From Candidatus Zhuqueibacterota bacterium (GTDB taxonomy: Bacteria; Zhuqueibacterota; Zhuqueibacteria; Oceanimicrobiales; Oceanimicrobiaceae), in the NCBI GenBank assembly GCA_029262055.1, contig JAJDAD010000048.1, positions 1 to 64,000 of the forward strand: a DNA stretch of 64,000 nucleotides. The letters run 5' to 3'. A model generated the notes under the pieces. That model had not been told where the DNA came from. It made no database searches and was given only the letters and a program-made list of their open reading frames with translations. A program made the translations under genes and the position numbers. Positions 9,437-17,480 of this stretch are shown one piece after another; the stretch's first letter is position 1; the number at the start of each line of letters is the position of its first letter.

Positions 9437-10249
9437 CTAAAAGTAATTCAGAATACTACCCATATCTCGTTTCCACGCACTGAGCAAGTCACTGAAAAAG
9501 AGATAGAATACTGGAAACGAAGAAATTACGACGAGCATCCCAATTCCCAGGCGAACCGGCAGGCCAATAAAAAAGATGTTCATCCGTGGAACGACCCGCG
9601 CCATAATTGCCATACACACCTCTATCAAAAACAACGTCACCATTACCGGTGCAGCCAACTTGACACCAATTGAAAACACATCGTTGAACATGGTCATCAT
9701 TTTGAACTTTGCCGCCGGATGCAAGACGCTGAGACTATGCACCGGCGCCAATTCAAAACTCTTGTAGAGCGCAGAAATCATGAAATGATGTCCGTTCAGC
9801 GACAGAAAAAAGACGATCGCCATGAACGAATAGATGTTCCCAAAAGGCGTTACGGGCTGGCCGTTGTCTGGATCCACGAGATTGGCCATGCCCAAACCCA
9901 TTTGCGTACTAATCAATCGTCCGGCAAACTGAAAACTCTCAAAGATAAACTTCGCATTAAAACCCAGAAACAAACCGATTACCACTTCCTTCAAAGTGAG
10001 AGGAACCATCCCCAACAGGTTCAAAGAGGAAAGACTGTCATCCACTTTTATCAAGGGTAGTATGGTTATGGTCATGAACAGCGCAAAAAACACTTTCAGT
10101 TGCGCAGGTACCGAAGAGCTACCCAAAATGGGCGCAACGCTGGCAAGTGCAGCAATCCTGAAAAAAGCCAGCAGGAAACCCAGTAGCTGAGATTCGGAAA
10201 TGCCCAGAAGTTCGTTCAACATGTGTCGCCTAAACAGAGTCGTACTCAC
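9437..10249 (-). CDS. fliR: Flagellar export protein FliR
   Basis: Multi-TM 'FLLAFFRIAALASVAPILGSSSVPAQLKVFFALFMTI', 'QFAGRLISTQMGLGMANLVDP'. Confidence 0.95.
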   Translation of the reverse strand: MSTTLFRRHMLNELLGISESQLLGFLLAFFRIAALASVAPILGSSSVPAQLKVFFALFMTITILPLIKVDDSLSSLNLLGMVPLTLKEVVIGLFLGFNAKFIFESFQFAGRLISTQMGLGMANLVDPDNGQPVTPFGNIYSFMAIVFFLSLNGHHFMISALYKSFELAPVHSLSVLHPAAKFKMMTMFNDVFSIGVKLAAPVMVTLFLIEVCMAIMARVVPRMNIFFIGLPVRLGIGMLVVISSFPVFYLFFSDLLSAWKRDMGSILNYF

Positions 10250-10265
10250 AACTCAATCTCTGGTT

Positions 10266-10535
10266 CTACCTAGAAATCAGGCTCATCTGTGAAAACATAT
10301 TATGCATGAAATCGGTCAACACTTCCAGGGTCCAGGGCATCAAGAACAAAATCACCAGAATAACGGCCGCCATTTTGGGGATAAACGTTAAAGTCATCTC
10401 CTGTATGGAAGTGACGGATTGGAAGATACCGACGAGAAGCCCCACGATCATTCCAACCGCGAGGATTGGAGCGGTTACCATAATCGCGGTTTTTACAGTC
10501 TGTTGGCCCCAGTATATAACAAATTCGGTTGTCAC
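10266..10535 (-). CDS. fliQ: Flagellar export protein FliQ (GTG start)
   Basis: 'MTTEFVIYWGQQTVKTAIMVTAPILAVGMIVGLLVGIFQSVTSIQEMTLTFIPKM'. GTG at 10535 preceded by AAAGGG; the track start at 10610 is too long. Confidence 0.93.
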   Translation of the reverse strand: MTTEFVIYWGQQTVKTAIMVTAPILAVGMIVGLLVGIFQSVTSIQEMTLTFIPKMAAVILVILFLMPWTLEVLTDFMHNMFSQMSLISR

Positions 10536-10554
10536 AACTTCGCCCTTTAGTTTA

Positions 10555-11319
10555 TTAAAAACCTGAAACCACTGAATCAATGACCAGATACCAGCCATCA
10601 ACCAGTACAAATAAAAGTATTTTGAACGGCATCGATATCATGATGGGTGGCAGCATCATCATACCCATGGACATCAACACCACACTGACCACCAGATCCA
10701 CCAACAGCAGCGGCATGTAAACGACAAACCCCAACTGAAAAGCGATGCGTAACTCGCTGATTATGAAGGATGGGATCAGGATATAGGTTGGCAGGTCGTC
10801 CTTGCTCTTGGGGTGTTCGATCTTTGCCAGCTTGACGAACAACAACAAGTCCTTCTCGCGTACCTGCTTGAGCATGAACCGTCTGAGCGGCTGCATTGCC
10901 TTGTCAATAGCCTGCTCTTGAGAGATCTTGTCGGCCAGGAATGGTTGCACACTGGATTCACCAATTTCCGACAAGACCGGTTGCATGATAAAAAAGGTCA
11001 GAAACAAAGCCAGCCCCACAACAATCTGGTTGGCGGGAACTTGTGGCGTCCCCAGTGCCTGTTTTAGAAAATGAAACACTATGATTAGCCGGGTAAACGA
11101 TGTCATCATGATCATGATAGCCGGCGCCAGCGTCAGAACCGTAATGAGAAACATGATCTGAATAGCCAGCGATGAGTTGCCCTTATCCCCATCCTTGCCA
11201 AACTCGAGAGTCACTTTTGGGAGGGACTGAGACCATGCCACATCAGCACACACAGTACAGACGATAACACAAAGCAGCAGGATGGCTAGCCACTTTGCTT
11301 TTGCTGCGTGCCCGGTCAT
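10555..11319 (-). CDS. fliP: Flagellar export protein FliP
   Basis: 'MIMMTSFTRLIIVFHFLKQALGTPQVPANQIVVGLALFLTFFIMQP' signature. Confidence 0.97.
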   Translation of the reverse strand: MTGHAAKAKWLAILLLCVIVCTVCADVAWSQSLPKVTLEFGKDGDKGNSSLAIQIMFLITVLTLAPAIMIMMTSFTRLIIVFHFLKQALGTPQVPANQIVVGLALFLTFFIMQPVLSEIGESSVQPFLADKISQEQAIDKAMQPLRRFMLKQVREKDLLLFVKLAKIEHPKSKDDLPTYILIPSFIISELRIAFQLGFVVYMPLLLVDLVVSVVLMSMGMMMLPPIMISMPFKILLFVLVDGWYLVIDSVVSGF

Positions 11320-11843
11320 CGTGGTTGCCTCATCAGATTACTCAAGGTCTGCTTAAAACTGCCGTGTGGGACCATGCCTTTTTGGCTAAACAAGTTTTTG
11401 CGGGTGTCCTCGCTAAGGTCATCGACCGGCACATCCAATACAACCGTAATGTTGTCGCCGGCGACGCCAAGTACCAACAAGTGCTCCAAAACCTGCACGA
11501 CGCTCAGGGACTTCCCTGGGCCGATTGCACTGGTGCCAAGCAGTTCGACCGAGGCGGCCTGTATATTTGGAGCACCCTGAACACCGTTCTTGTAAACACG
11601 CAACCCTAAATAGAGCAGAACTGTCATAGCCAGAATAAGCCCGAGAGTCTTGAACAGCGTTCCGAACAGATTCAGGTTGGTCGCGCCCGGCGCCTCCCAC
11701 GGCGCCTTGGTCGAATCACCTGGATTGGCCGCCAGCGCCTCAGCACCCGGTGTCTCCTGGAATGCTGGCGCAGCAAAATTTTCTCCCGGAAGAACGAACA
11801 TCCACGCAGTAACCAATGCAGTTGCCAGAGGTTGTAATTTCAT
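11316..11843 (-). CDS. fliO: Flagellar biosynthetic protein FliO
   Basis: Signal/TM plus 'IQAASVELLGTSAIGPGKSLSVVQVLEHLLVLGVAGDNITVVLDVP'; overlaps fliP start. Confidence 0.85.
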   Translation of the reverse strand: MKLQPLATALVTAWMFVLPGENFAAPAFQETPGAEALAANPGDSTKAPWEAPGATNLNLFGTLFKTLGLILAMTVLLYLGLRVYKNGVQGAPNIQAASVELLGTSAIGPGKSLSVVQVLEHLLVLGVAGDNITVVLDVPVDDLSEDTRKNLFSQKGMVPHGSFKQTLSNLMRQPR

Positions 11844-11844
11844 G

Positions 11845-12420
11845 CTAAGAGGGCTTCCTGCTCATGAGGCGAGTGATGCGCACACCAAAGTGATCATCTA
11901 CTACGACGACTTCTCCTTCAGCAACTTTGCTGCGATTCACATAAATATCTACGGGCTCATCGGCTACCTTGCTAAGTTCAACCAGGGAGCCCTTTCCCAA
12001 AGTCAGAACCTCGCCAAAACACATTTCTTTCCTGCCCAGTTCGACGGTAACGTTAACGGTAACATCCCTCAGCAACTCTATGTTGTGCTCGCTCTCGCCC
12101 GCCGTCCCGAAATCCGCTTGAAGCCCGTCATCCAATTCAACGTCGGTAAACGCGGACGCTTCCAATTCAGCCAGAATCGCCTGTTCGGCAGCGACCTCTT
12201 CCGGGGAACGCAATTCCTGCTCGGCGTCCTCTGAAGATGCATCACTACTGTCAGCAAGCTCCTGTCCTTCGTTCTCGAGCTCAGCGAGCATTTGCTCTTC
12301 CGCGGCGATTTCCTCAGGGGACCGCAAATCCTCGGGTGTAGCCTCAGGACTCTCCTCTGCTTCAGGTGCTTGACTCTCCTCCGGAGAGAGTTCTCCGGTT
12401 TCTTCTAATTCTTCTGGCAT
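11845..12420 (-). CDS. fliN: Flagellar switch protein FliN with long acidic repeat-bearing N-terminus
   Basis: C-terminal SpoA domain 'ELLRDVTVNVTVELGRKEMCFGEVLTLGKGSLVELSKVADEPVDIYVNRSKVAEGEVVVVDDHFGVRITRL'. Confidence 0.93.
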   Translation of the reverse strand: MPEELEETGELSPEESQAPEAEESPEATPEDLRSPEEIAAEEQMLAELENEGQELADSSDASSEDAEQELRSPEEVAAEQAILAELEASAFTDVELDDGLQADFGTAGESEHNIELLRDVTVNVTVELGRKEMCFGEVLTLGKGSLVELSKVADEPVDIYVNRSKVAEGEVVVVDDHFGVRITRLMSRKPS

Positions 12421-12460
12421 GCGCTTTTTTCACTCACCGATGTAGTTTAATCACCAAACG

Positions 12461-12964
12461 TTATTGTAGAATGTACTTTTTGAAGTAGACTTTATCGAAT
12501 CTGCCTTCACTCAGTTTTTCATTTAGAATGTCCAGAATTTCCTTCTTGAGCCCTTTTCTGATTGAAATCTCCATCAGCTCCAATGCAGTCTTTTTAGTCA
12601 AATGGGAGATGATTGCATCCCGAATCCAGATTTCCTTGCCTGCAGCCTCCTCAACGACTTTCGGGTCTTTTGTCTCCAAGCCCATTTCAAGCACCAGGTA
12701 TCGCCGGCCGCCCGTATCTGCCGGGTTTATCACGATATCGTTGAGCTCAAAGAATTGCCCTACTTCAAGTCGTGATTTTTTTTCGTTAGTTTCTTCTTTA
12801 GCGTTGGGATTCTTTAGTAGTAGATTAAATACGATGAAGTAAGCCGCGACCGCTTGGACAAGCAGAATGACGGGTATCAGGATGAGTTTCAACATCCCAC
12901 CTTTGCCACCCTTCTTATCGGATGCTTCCGCGTTTTCTTGATCTTTTTTGTCTTCGTCCGCCAT
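12461..12964 (-). CDS. fliL: Flagellar basal body-associated protein FliL
   Basis: N-terminal TM, 'LNDIVINPADTGGRRYLVLEMGLE...IRDAIISHLTKKTALEL...GRFDKVYFKKYILQ'. Confidence 0.92.
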   Translation of the reverse strand: MADEDKKDQENAEASDKKGGKGGMLKLILIPVILLVQAVAAYFIVFNLLLKNPNAKEETNEKKSRLEVGQFFELNDIVINPADTGGRRYLVLEMGLETKDPKVVEEAAGKEIWIRDAIISHLTKKTALELMEISIRKGLKKEILDILNEKLSEGRFDKVYFKKYILQ

Positions 12965-12983
12965 AGTTTTCCAATAAGTTAGG

Positions 12984-13700
12984 TTATAGTTTCATTTTCA
13001 AAACAACCCTGCGGTTTATGGCTCGATTCTTGGCAGAGTTGTTCGGTACGATTGGTTTATGCTCTCCGTATCCTGCAGCAGAAACCATAGCAGGATCTAT
13101 CCCTGTCTTGTCTACAAAATACTTGACCACCTGCAGTGCACGGTGCATTGATAATTCCCAGTTTGATGGATACTGCGCTGTTTGAATTGGAATATTATCG
13201 GTATGTCCTTCGACAACGATACTCTTCGCGTCCTTGAACACGGTCTTTGAAATAATCGAAAGTAATTTCAGGTAGTTCGGCCTCAGGTCCGCGCTGCCCC
13301 CGCCGAAGAGCATGCTATCTCTGATTTCGATATACACTTCGCCGTCCGCCATGTAAGCATCGACCTGATCTTCCAATTCGTTCTTCTTGATTACTGACTG
13401 CAACTTCTCTAGATGCTCCAGGACGCTCTTTTGTTGCATCGAGTACATGGTGGTGGCTGACGGTGAAAACCAACTTTGTTCGGGACGCAGCTTTTTTTGT
13501 GTACCCAGCACGCCCAACGCACCCTGCAGAGAGCCCATAGCCATCTTGAACTTATCTAACTCAAGCGTAGAAAATGACATAATTAGAATGAAGAAACACA
13601 TCAACAATGTCATCATGTCGGAAAACGTAGCCATCCATGCAGGAGATGTAGGCATATCATCATCATCGCCGGTGTTACGCTTTTTGAACTCGTCAGCCAT
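12984..13700 (-). CDS. motB: Flagellar motor stator MotB
   Basis: 'PAWMATFSDMMTLLMCFFILIMSFS' plug/TM and OmpA-like 'VVEGHTDNIPIQTAQYPSNWELSMHRALQVVKYFV'. Confidence 0.95.
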   Translation of the reverse strand: MADEFKKRNTGDDDDMPTSPAWMATFSDMMTLLMCFFILIMSFSTLELDKFKMAMGSLQGALGVLGTQKKLRPEQSWFSPSATTMYSMQQKSVLEHLEKLQSVIKKNELEDQVDAYMADGEVYIEIRDSMLFGGGSADLRPNYLKLLSIISKTVFKDAKSIVVEGHTDNIPIQTAQYPSNWELSMHRALQVVKYFVDKTGIDPAMVSAAGYGEHKPIVPNNSAKNRAINRRVVLKMKL

Positions 13701-14480
13701 CTAGGCTTCCTCACCCTTTTCACTCAGCAATCCCCTTTCGGTCGGGTTGATGTAGGATTGCAGTTTGTTTTGGATAACCCGCGGCGACTCCTCGGCTTGA
13801 ACCGACAGAATTCCCATGAGTAACATTTCCTTAAACTGAATTTCCTTCTCGGAGCGGAGCTTTAGTTTCCCGGACAGCGGAATAAAAAGCAGGTTCGAGA
13901 AAAGCGAGCCGTAGAATGTTGTCAGCATCGCCATCGCCATACCGGGTCCAACCGATGAAGGATCGGATAGGTTCTGCAGCATAAAAATCAAGCCAATGAG
14001 CGTGCCGACCATACCAAACGCGGGACAGTAGGTCCCCATCGCCATGTAGATCTTCTGACCCATTTTGTGCCGTTCTGCCATAATGGCCAATTCAGCCTGC
14101 ATGATGTTGCTCAAATCATCCGGCTCTGTACCATTGACAACGTGTTGCAATGTGACCTTCATAAAATCCTGATCTACCTTCTCAAGGTCTTCTTCAATGG
14201 CTAATAGTCCGTTCGTCCTGGCCTTTTTCGAGATACCAACGATCTGCTGGATATATTTCTTAGGAGTCATGGTCTCTTCCCGCAGAGTTTTTTGCGTCAC
14301 TTTCACGAGACCGACCACATCTTCGAACGGGAAGTTGACGAAGGTTGCCGCTATAGTTCCTCCGATAACCATGACCAATGAGGGAATGTCGATGAAAGGT
14401 GCGATGCCGCCGCCCATAATCATCGAGACCATAATTAAACCGAACCCTGCTGATACTCCTATTATAGTGCCTTTATCCAT
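13701..14480 (-). CDS. motA: Flagellar motor stator MotA
   Basis: 'MDKGTIIGVSAGFGLIMVSMIMGG', 'GTYCPAFGMVGTLIGLIFMLQNLSDPSSVGPGMAMAMLTTFYGSLFSNLLFIPLSGKL'. Confidence 0.96.
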   Translation of the reverse strand: MDKGTIIGVSAGFGLIMVSMIMGGGIAPFIDIPSLVMVIGGTIAATFVNFPFEDVVGLVKVTQKTLREETMTPKKYIQQIVGISKKARTNGLLAIEEDLEKVDQDFMKVTLQHVVNGTEPDDLSNIMQAELAIMAERHKMGQKIYMAMGTYCPAFGMVGTLIGLIFMLQNLSDPSSVGPGMAMAMLTTFYGSLFSNLLFIPLSGKLKLRSEKEIQFKEMLLMGILSVQAEESPRVIQNKLQSYINPTERGLLSEKGEEA

Positions 14481-14619
14481 CAGGTATATTCCGTGCCTTG
14501 ATTCCGTTAGTAGCCGGGTATCTCAAGAGCACATCGCCGCGTCGTTCCCTGACTGCGCCGGGGGCTGTGTTTCCTGAGACACCCTGCTGCAATGATTCCT
14601 TACTTATCTTCTATCCGCG

Positions 14620-16260
14620 TTATCGTTTCAACTGTGTTACTTCTGAAAGAAACTGATCACTGACTGTTATCACCCGAGCATTTGCTTGAAACGCTCTTTG
14701 TGCAATGATCATTTCGGCAAATTCCTGCCCCAGATCCACATTTGAGGCCTCTAGCGTACCCGAGAATACCGATGTCGGCAACTCGGTCCCAGCTTTCCCT
14801 ACCGCGGGAATACCCGTGCTCGCCGAGAGGTCATACACATTGTTACCAATATGCAGCAGGCCCTCCGGATTGTTGATCCGGGCAAGAGCGACCTGGGCGA
14901 TCATTCTAGTCTTGCCGTTTGTGAATGCCCCAAAGATGCGCCCTTGCTCATCGATTGCATAAGACCCAAGTTCGCCTTTCGCCTGTCCGTCCTGAAAAGG
15001 CATGTTCACCGAAGATGTTCCTGCAAATTGCGTCAATGCACTAAAGCCGGTCGAATTCTCAAAATCCAGATTGACCTGGGCAGTCTGTGAGCCATTGCCC
15101 GGATCGAACACAAGGCTCGATTGGGCGTTGTCATACGATACTGTTTCGAGAGTGCCGTCGTTGGCGAAGGTTAACGTCCCGCTGGACCCCTCACTAATTG
15201 TTTCGTCTCCTGTGAAGGCAACCTGAAATGTCCACTCGCGCAAATTGTCGGTTTTTGTGAAAGTTATCTCCAAAGTATGTTTGGAACCAAGGCTATCGAA
15301 AACATCGATTGAAGAGGCAACCGTGGGCGTTGAGCCTTTGGCAGTCATCACAAAACTCGGAAGATTAATCGTACCGGCATTGCTGCTTCCTGCATTCAAT
15401 GTGAGGGTTGTTTGACTGGGCCCGAATGTGTCGTCCGTGATGACTATTTGGCCGGTTGAGTCAAGTGTAGCGGTTGCCCCAGTATATGCCGTATTGACAG
15501 CCGTTAACAAATCGCCCACTGTGGTCCCGTCTGTACCGTAGGTGAACGTTGCTGAAACCGCACTGCCGTCCGGGTTGGTACCGGCAATCACCACAGTATC
15601 GCCATTTTGTAATGCCGCCGTAGTTGAATCCAGGTCGTTTAACTCGGATGCGCTGGTGGCCGCGCTTGAAGTCGAAGTGTCAGTCAACGCCCGCACAGCA
15701 GTCCAGGCTTCGTTGACCGGTGCGGCAGTTGCGTCTAGATTACCTGCCAATGAAACGTTGGAAGTTGCAATAGCAGGGGAAATGACTGTACTGTCCAGAG
15801 AAATGTTACCCACAGTCGCCGTCTCCGAAACGACACCTGTTTGGTCGGCCGTCCAGCCCTGTACAAAGAGGCCGTTGCCTGTCACAAATCTGCCACGGCC
15901 ATCAAAATGGAAATTCCCGGCCCTGGTGTAAAGATCTTGCTGGCCATTGTTCACAACAAAAAACCCATCGCCTTGCAGGCCTAAGTCCGTTTGTTTACCC
16001 GTAGCTTGCAAAATGCCCTGTCCGAAATTACGCTCGATACTGCCCGTACGTACGCCGAGACCCACCGAAACACCATTCTGCAGGCCACCGCTGGCCGTCT
16101 CCTGCGCGCTTTGCAGGATCTGACTCAACTCTTCCGCAAAATTGATCGACGATGTTTTAAAGCCAACCGTACTGACGTTTGCAATGTTATTACCAATCAC
16201 ATCCATCTTGACTTGCTGATTTGCCAATCCGGAGACTCCGGAAAAGAGTGATCGCATCAT
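14620..16260 (-). CDS. flgE: Flagellar hook protein FlgE
   Basis: 'MRSLFSGVSGLANQQVKMDVIGNNIANVSTVGFKTSSINF', C-term 'LEASNVDLGQEFAEMIIAQRAFQANARVITVSDQFLSEVTQLKR'. Confidence 0.95.
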   Translation of the reverse strand: MMRSLFSGVSGLANQQVKMDVIGNNIANVSTVGFKTSSINFAEELSQILQSAQETASGGLQNGVSVGLGVRTGSIERNFGQGILQATGKQTDLGLQGDGFFVVNNGQQDLYTRAGNFHFDGRGRFVTGNGLFVQGWTADQTGVVSETATVGNISLDSTVISPAIATSNVSLAGNLDATAAPVNEAWTAVRALTDTSTSSAATSASELNDLDSTTAALQNGDTVVIAGTNPDGSAVSATFTYGTDGTTVGDLLTAVNTAYTGATATLDSTGQIVITDDTFGPSQTTLTLNAGSSNAGTINLPSFVMTAKGSTPTVASSIDVFDSLGSKHTLEITFTKTDNLREWTFQVAFTGDETISEGSSGTLTFANDGTLETVSYDNAQSSLVFDPGNGSQTAQVNLDFENSTGFSALTQFAGTSSVNMPFQDGQAKGELGSYAIDEQGRIFGAFTNGKTRMIAQVALARINNPEGLLHIGNNVYDLSASTGIPAVGKAGTELPTSVFSGTLEASNVDLGQEFAEMIIAQRAFQANARVITVSDQFLSEVTQLKR

Positions 16261-16354
16261 CTTGTGGTCCTTCCAATTAATTAAGAGATAATTAGTTACA
16301 CTGCTTCATTCGTTCCACAGTGGCGGACCTCCCGTAAAGGGTCCGGTCCAATTG

Positions 16355-16741
16355 TTACATAATCAATGCACTATCGATATTTGTGAACACTTTATCACTC
16401 AACCCCAGGTTCTTGTCCATGGCCGTGATAACTGTCTTGTTCGCAACGCTGACAACGAAGGCCAAATCTCCCATCAGCAGCAGAGATTCTTTGCCACCTT
16501 TTTCCTGCATCTTGTCAACTGCCTGGCTCAATCTCATGAGATCACCATCAGTCAACATGATGTTGCGGGTCGCCAGGCGGTCTGCAGCATGGGCCGAAAA
16601 TTTGACCTGCTGTGTCCTCCCGCCCATTTCTTCTGCCAGAACCTTACCAAAGGCGTTGGCATCGACGTCTCGGCCTGGCCGTGGAGACGGCTGTTGCTCG
16701 ATTCCCTGATAACGTGCCCGTTGTAGCTGTTCTACCTTCAT
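16355..16741 (-). CDS. Flagellar operon protein of the TIGR02530-like family
   Basis: 'VKFSAHAADRLATRNIMLTDGDLMRLSQAVDKMQEKGGKESLLLMGDLAFVVSVANKTVITAMD'; between flgD and flgE; ATG at 16741. Confidence 0.82.
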   Translation of the reverse strand: MKVEQLQRARYQGIEQQPSPRPGRDVDANAFGKVLAEEMGGRTQQVKFSAHAADRLATRNIMLTDGDLMRLSQAVDKMQEKGGKESLLLMGDLAFVVSVANKTVITAMDKNLGLSDKVFTNIDSALIM

Positions 16742-16748
16742 GGTGAGA

Positions 16749-17465
16749 TCAACTCCTGGTTCGTGTTGTCCGGATGTCGGCGTCCGCGTCCCCTTCGACA
16801 CCGACCTCGAGGACACTGCCAAGATTCACGCGCAAATTACCAAGCATGAGGATGGCACTGCCGTTTTCATAGCGGATGCCCGTGATGTCTCCGATGACGA
16901 ATTGCTGTACATCGATCGCATCACCGTCGATGCTTTCTGCACTTATGTTGACCTCGTAGACGCCGTCGCCCAATTTGTTGCCCGACGCATCCTTGCCGTC
17001 CCATCGGTACTCCTGATTACCACCCAACTGGTCCTCAAGCTCTACCGTTCGCACGACACTACCGGAGGCATCTCGAATCTCCAGCGTGACTTTCTTGGCG
17101 GTGGCACCAAGCTCATAGCTGATGCTGGAAGCCCGCCCTTCGCTGAGATCCACACCGTTGCCCAGGGCCCGCACGCCACGGCCTATCAACGTAGTGGCCA
17201 TCGTGTTGCCTATCACCTGGTTCAGTAGAAAATCCGACTCCAGAGTATTTTCCAAATTTTGATTGATATTCTGGAGCTGTTCCAGGGAGCTGAACTGCGC
17301 CAGCTCCGATGCGAACTTTTCGCTATCGACCGGATTGATCGGATCTTGGTTTCGCAACTGCGTGACCAGAATCCTCAGGAAATCGTCTTTCCCAAGAACA
17401 CCGCCACCGACGCCGCCAAGGAGCGGCTCTGTTGCAGTACCACCAATTGCAGAGATATTCTCCAT
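16749..17465 (-). CDS. flgD: Flagellar hook-capping protein FlgD
   Basis: 'LGKDDFLRILVTQLRNQDPINPVDSEKFASELAQFSSLEQLQNINQNLE', FlgD Ig-like 'YRWDGKDASGNKLGDGVYEVNISA'. Confidence 0.95.
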   Translation of the reverse strand: MENISAIGGTATEPLLGGVGGGVLGKDDFLRILVTQLRNQDPINPVDSEKFASELAQFSSLEQLQNINQNLENTLESDFLLNQVIGNTMATTLIGRGVRALGNGVDLSEGRASSISYELGATAKKVTLEIRDASGSVVRTVELEDQLGGNQEYRWDGKDASGNKLGDGVYEVNISAESIDGDAIDVQQFVIGDITGIRYENGSAILMLGNLRVNLGSVLEVGVEGDADADIRTTRTRS

Positions 17466-17480
17466 AAGACTCTCCTTTAA

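Noticed and set aside
14481-14510. Sigma54-like element upstream of motA (AGGCACGGAATATACC)
   Set aside because: The -12 TTGC element is not conserved (ATAC); too weak to call.
16325-16343. GGACC-N10-GGTCC hairpin between flgE and the TIGR02530-like gene
   Set aside because: Five-base stem without T-tract or other support.
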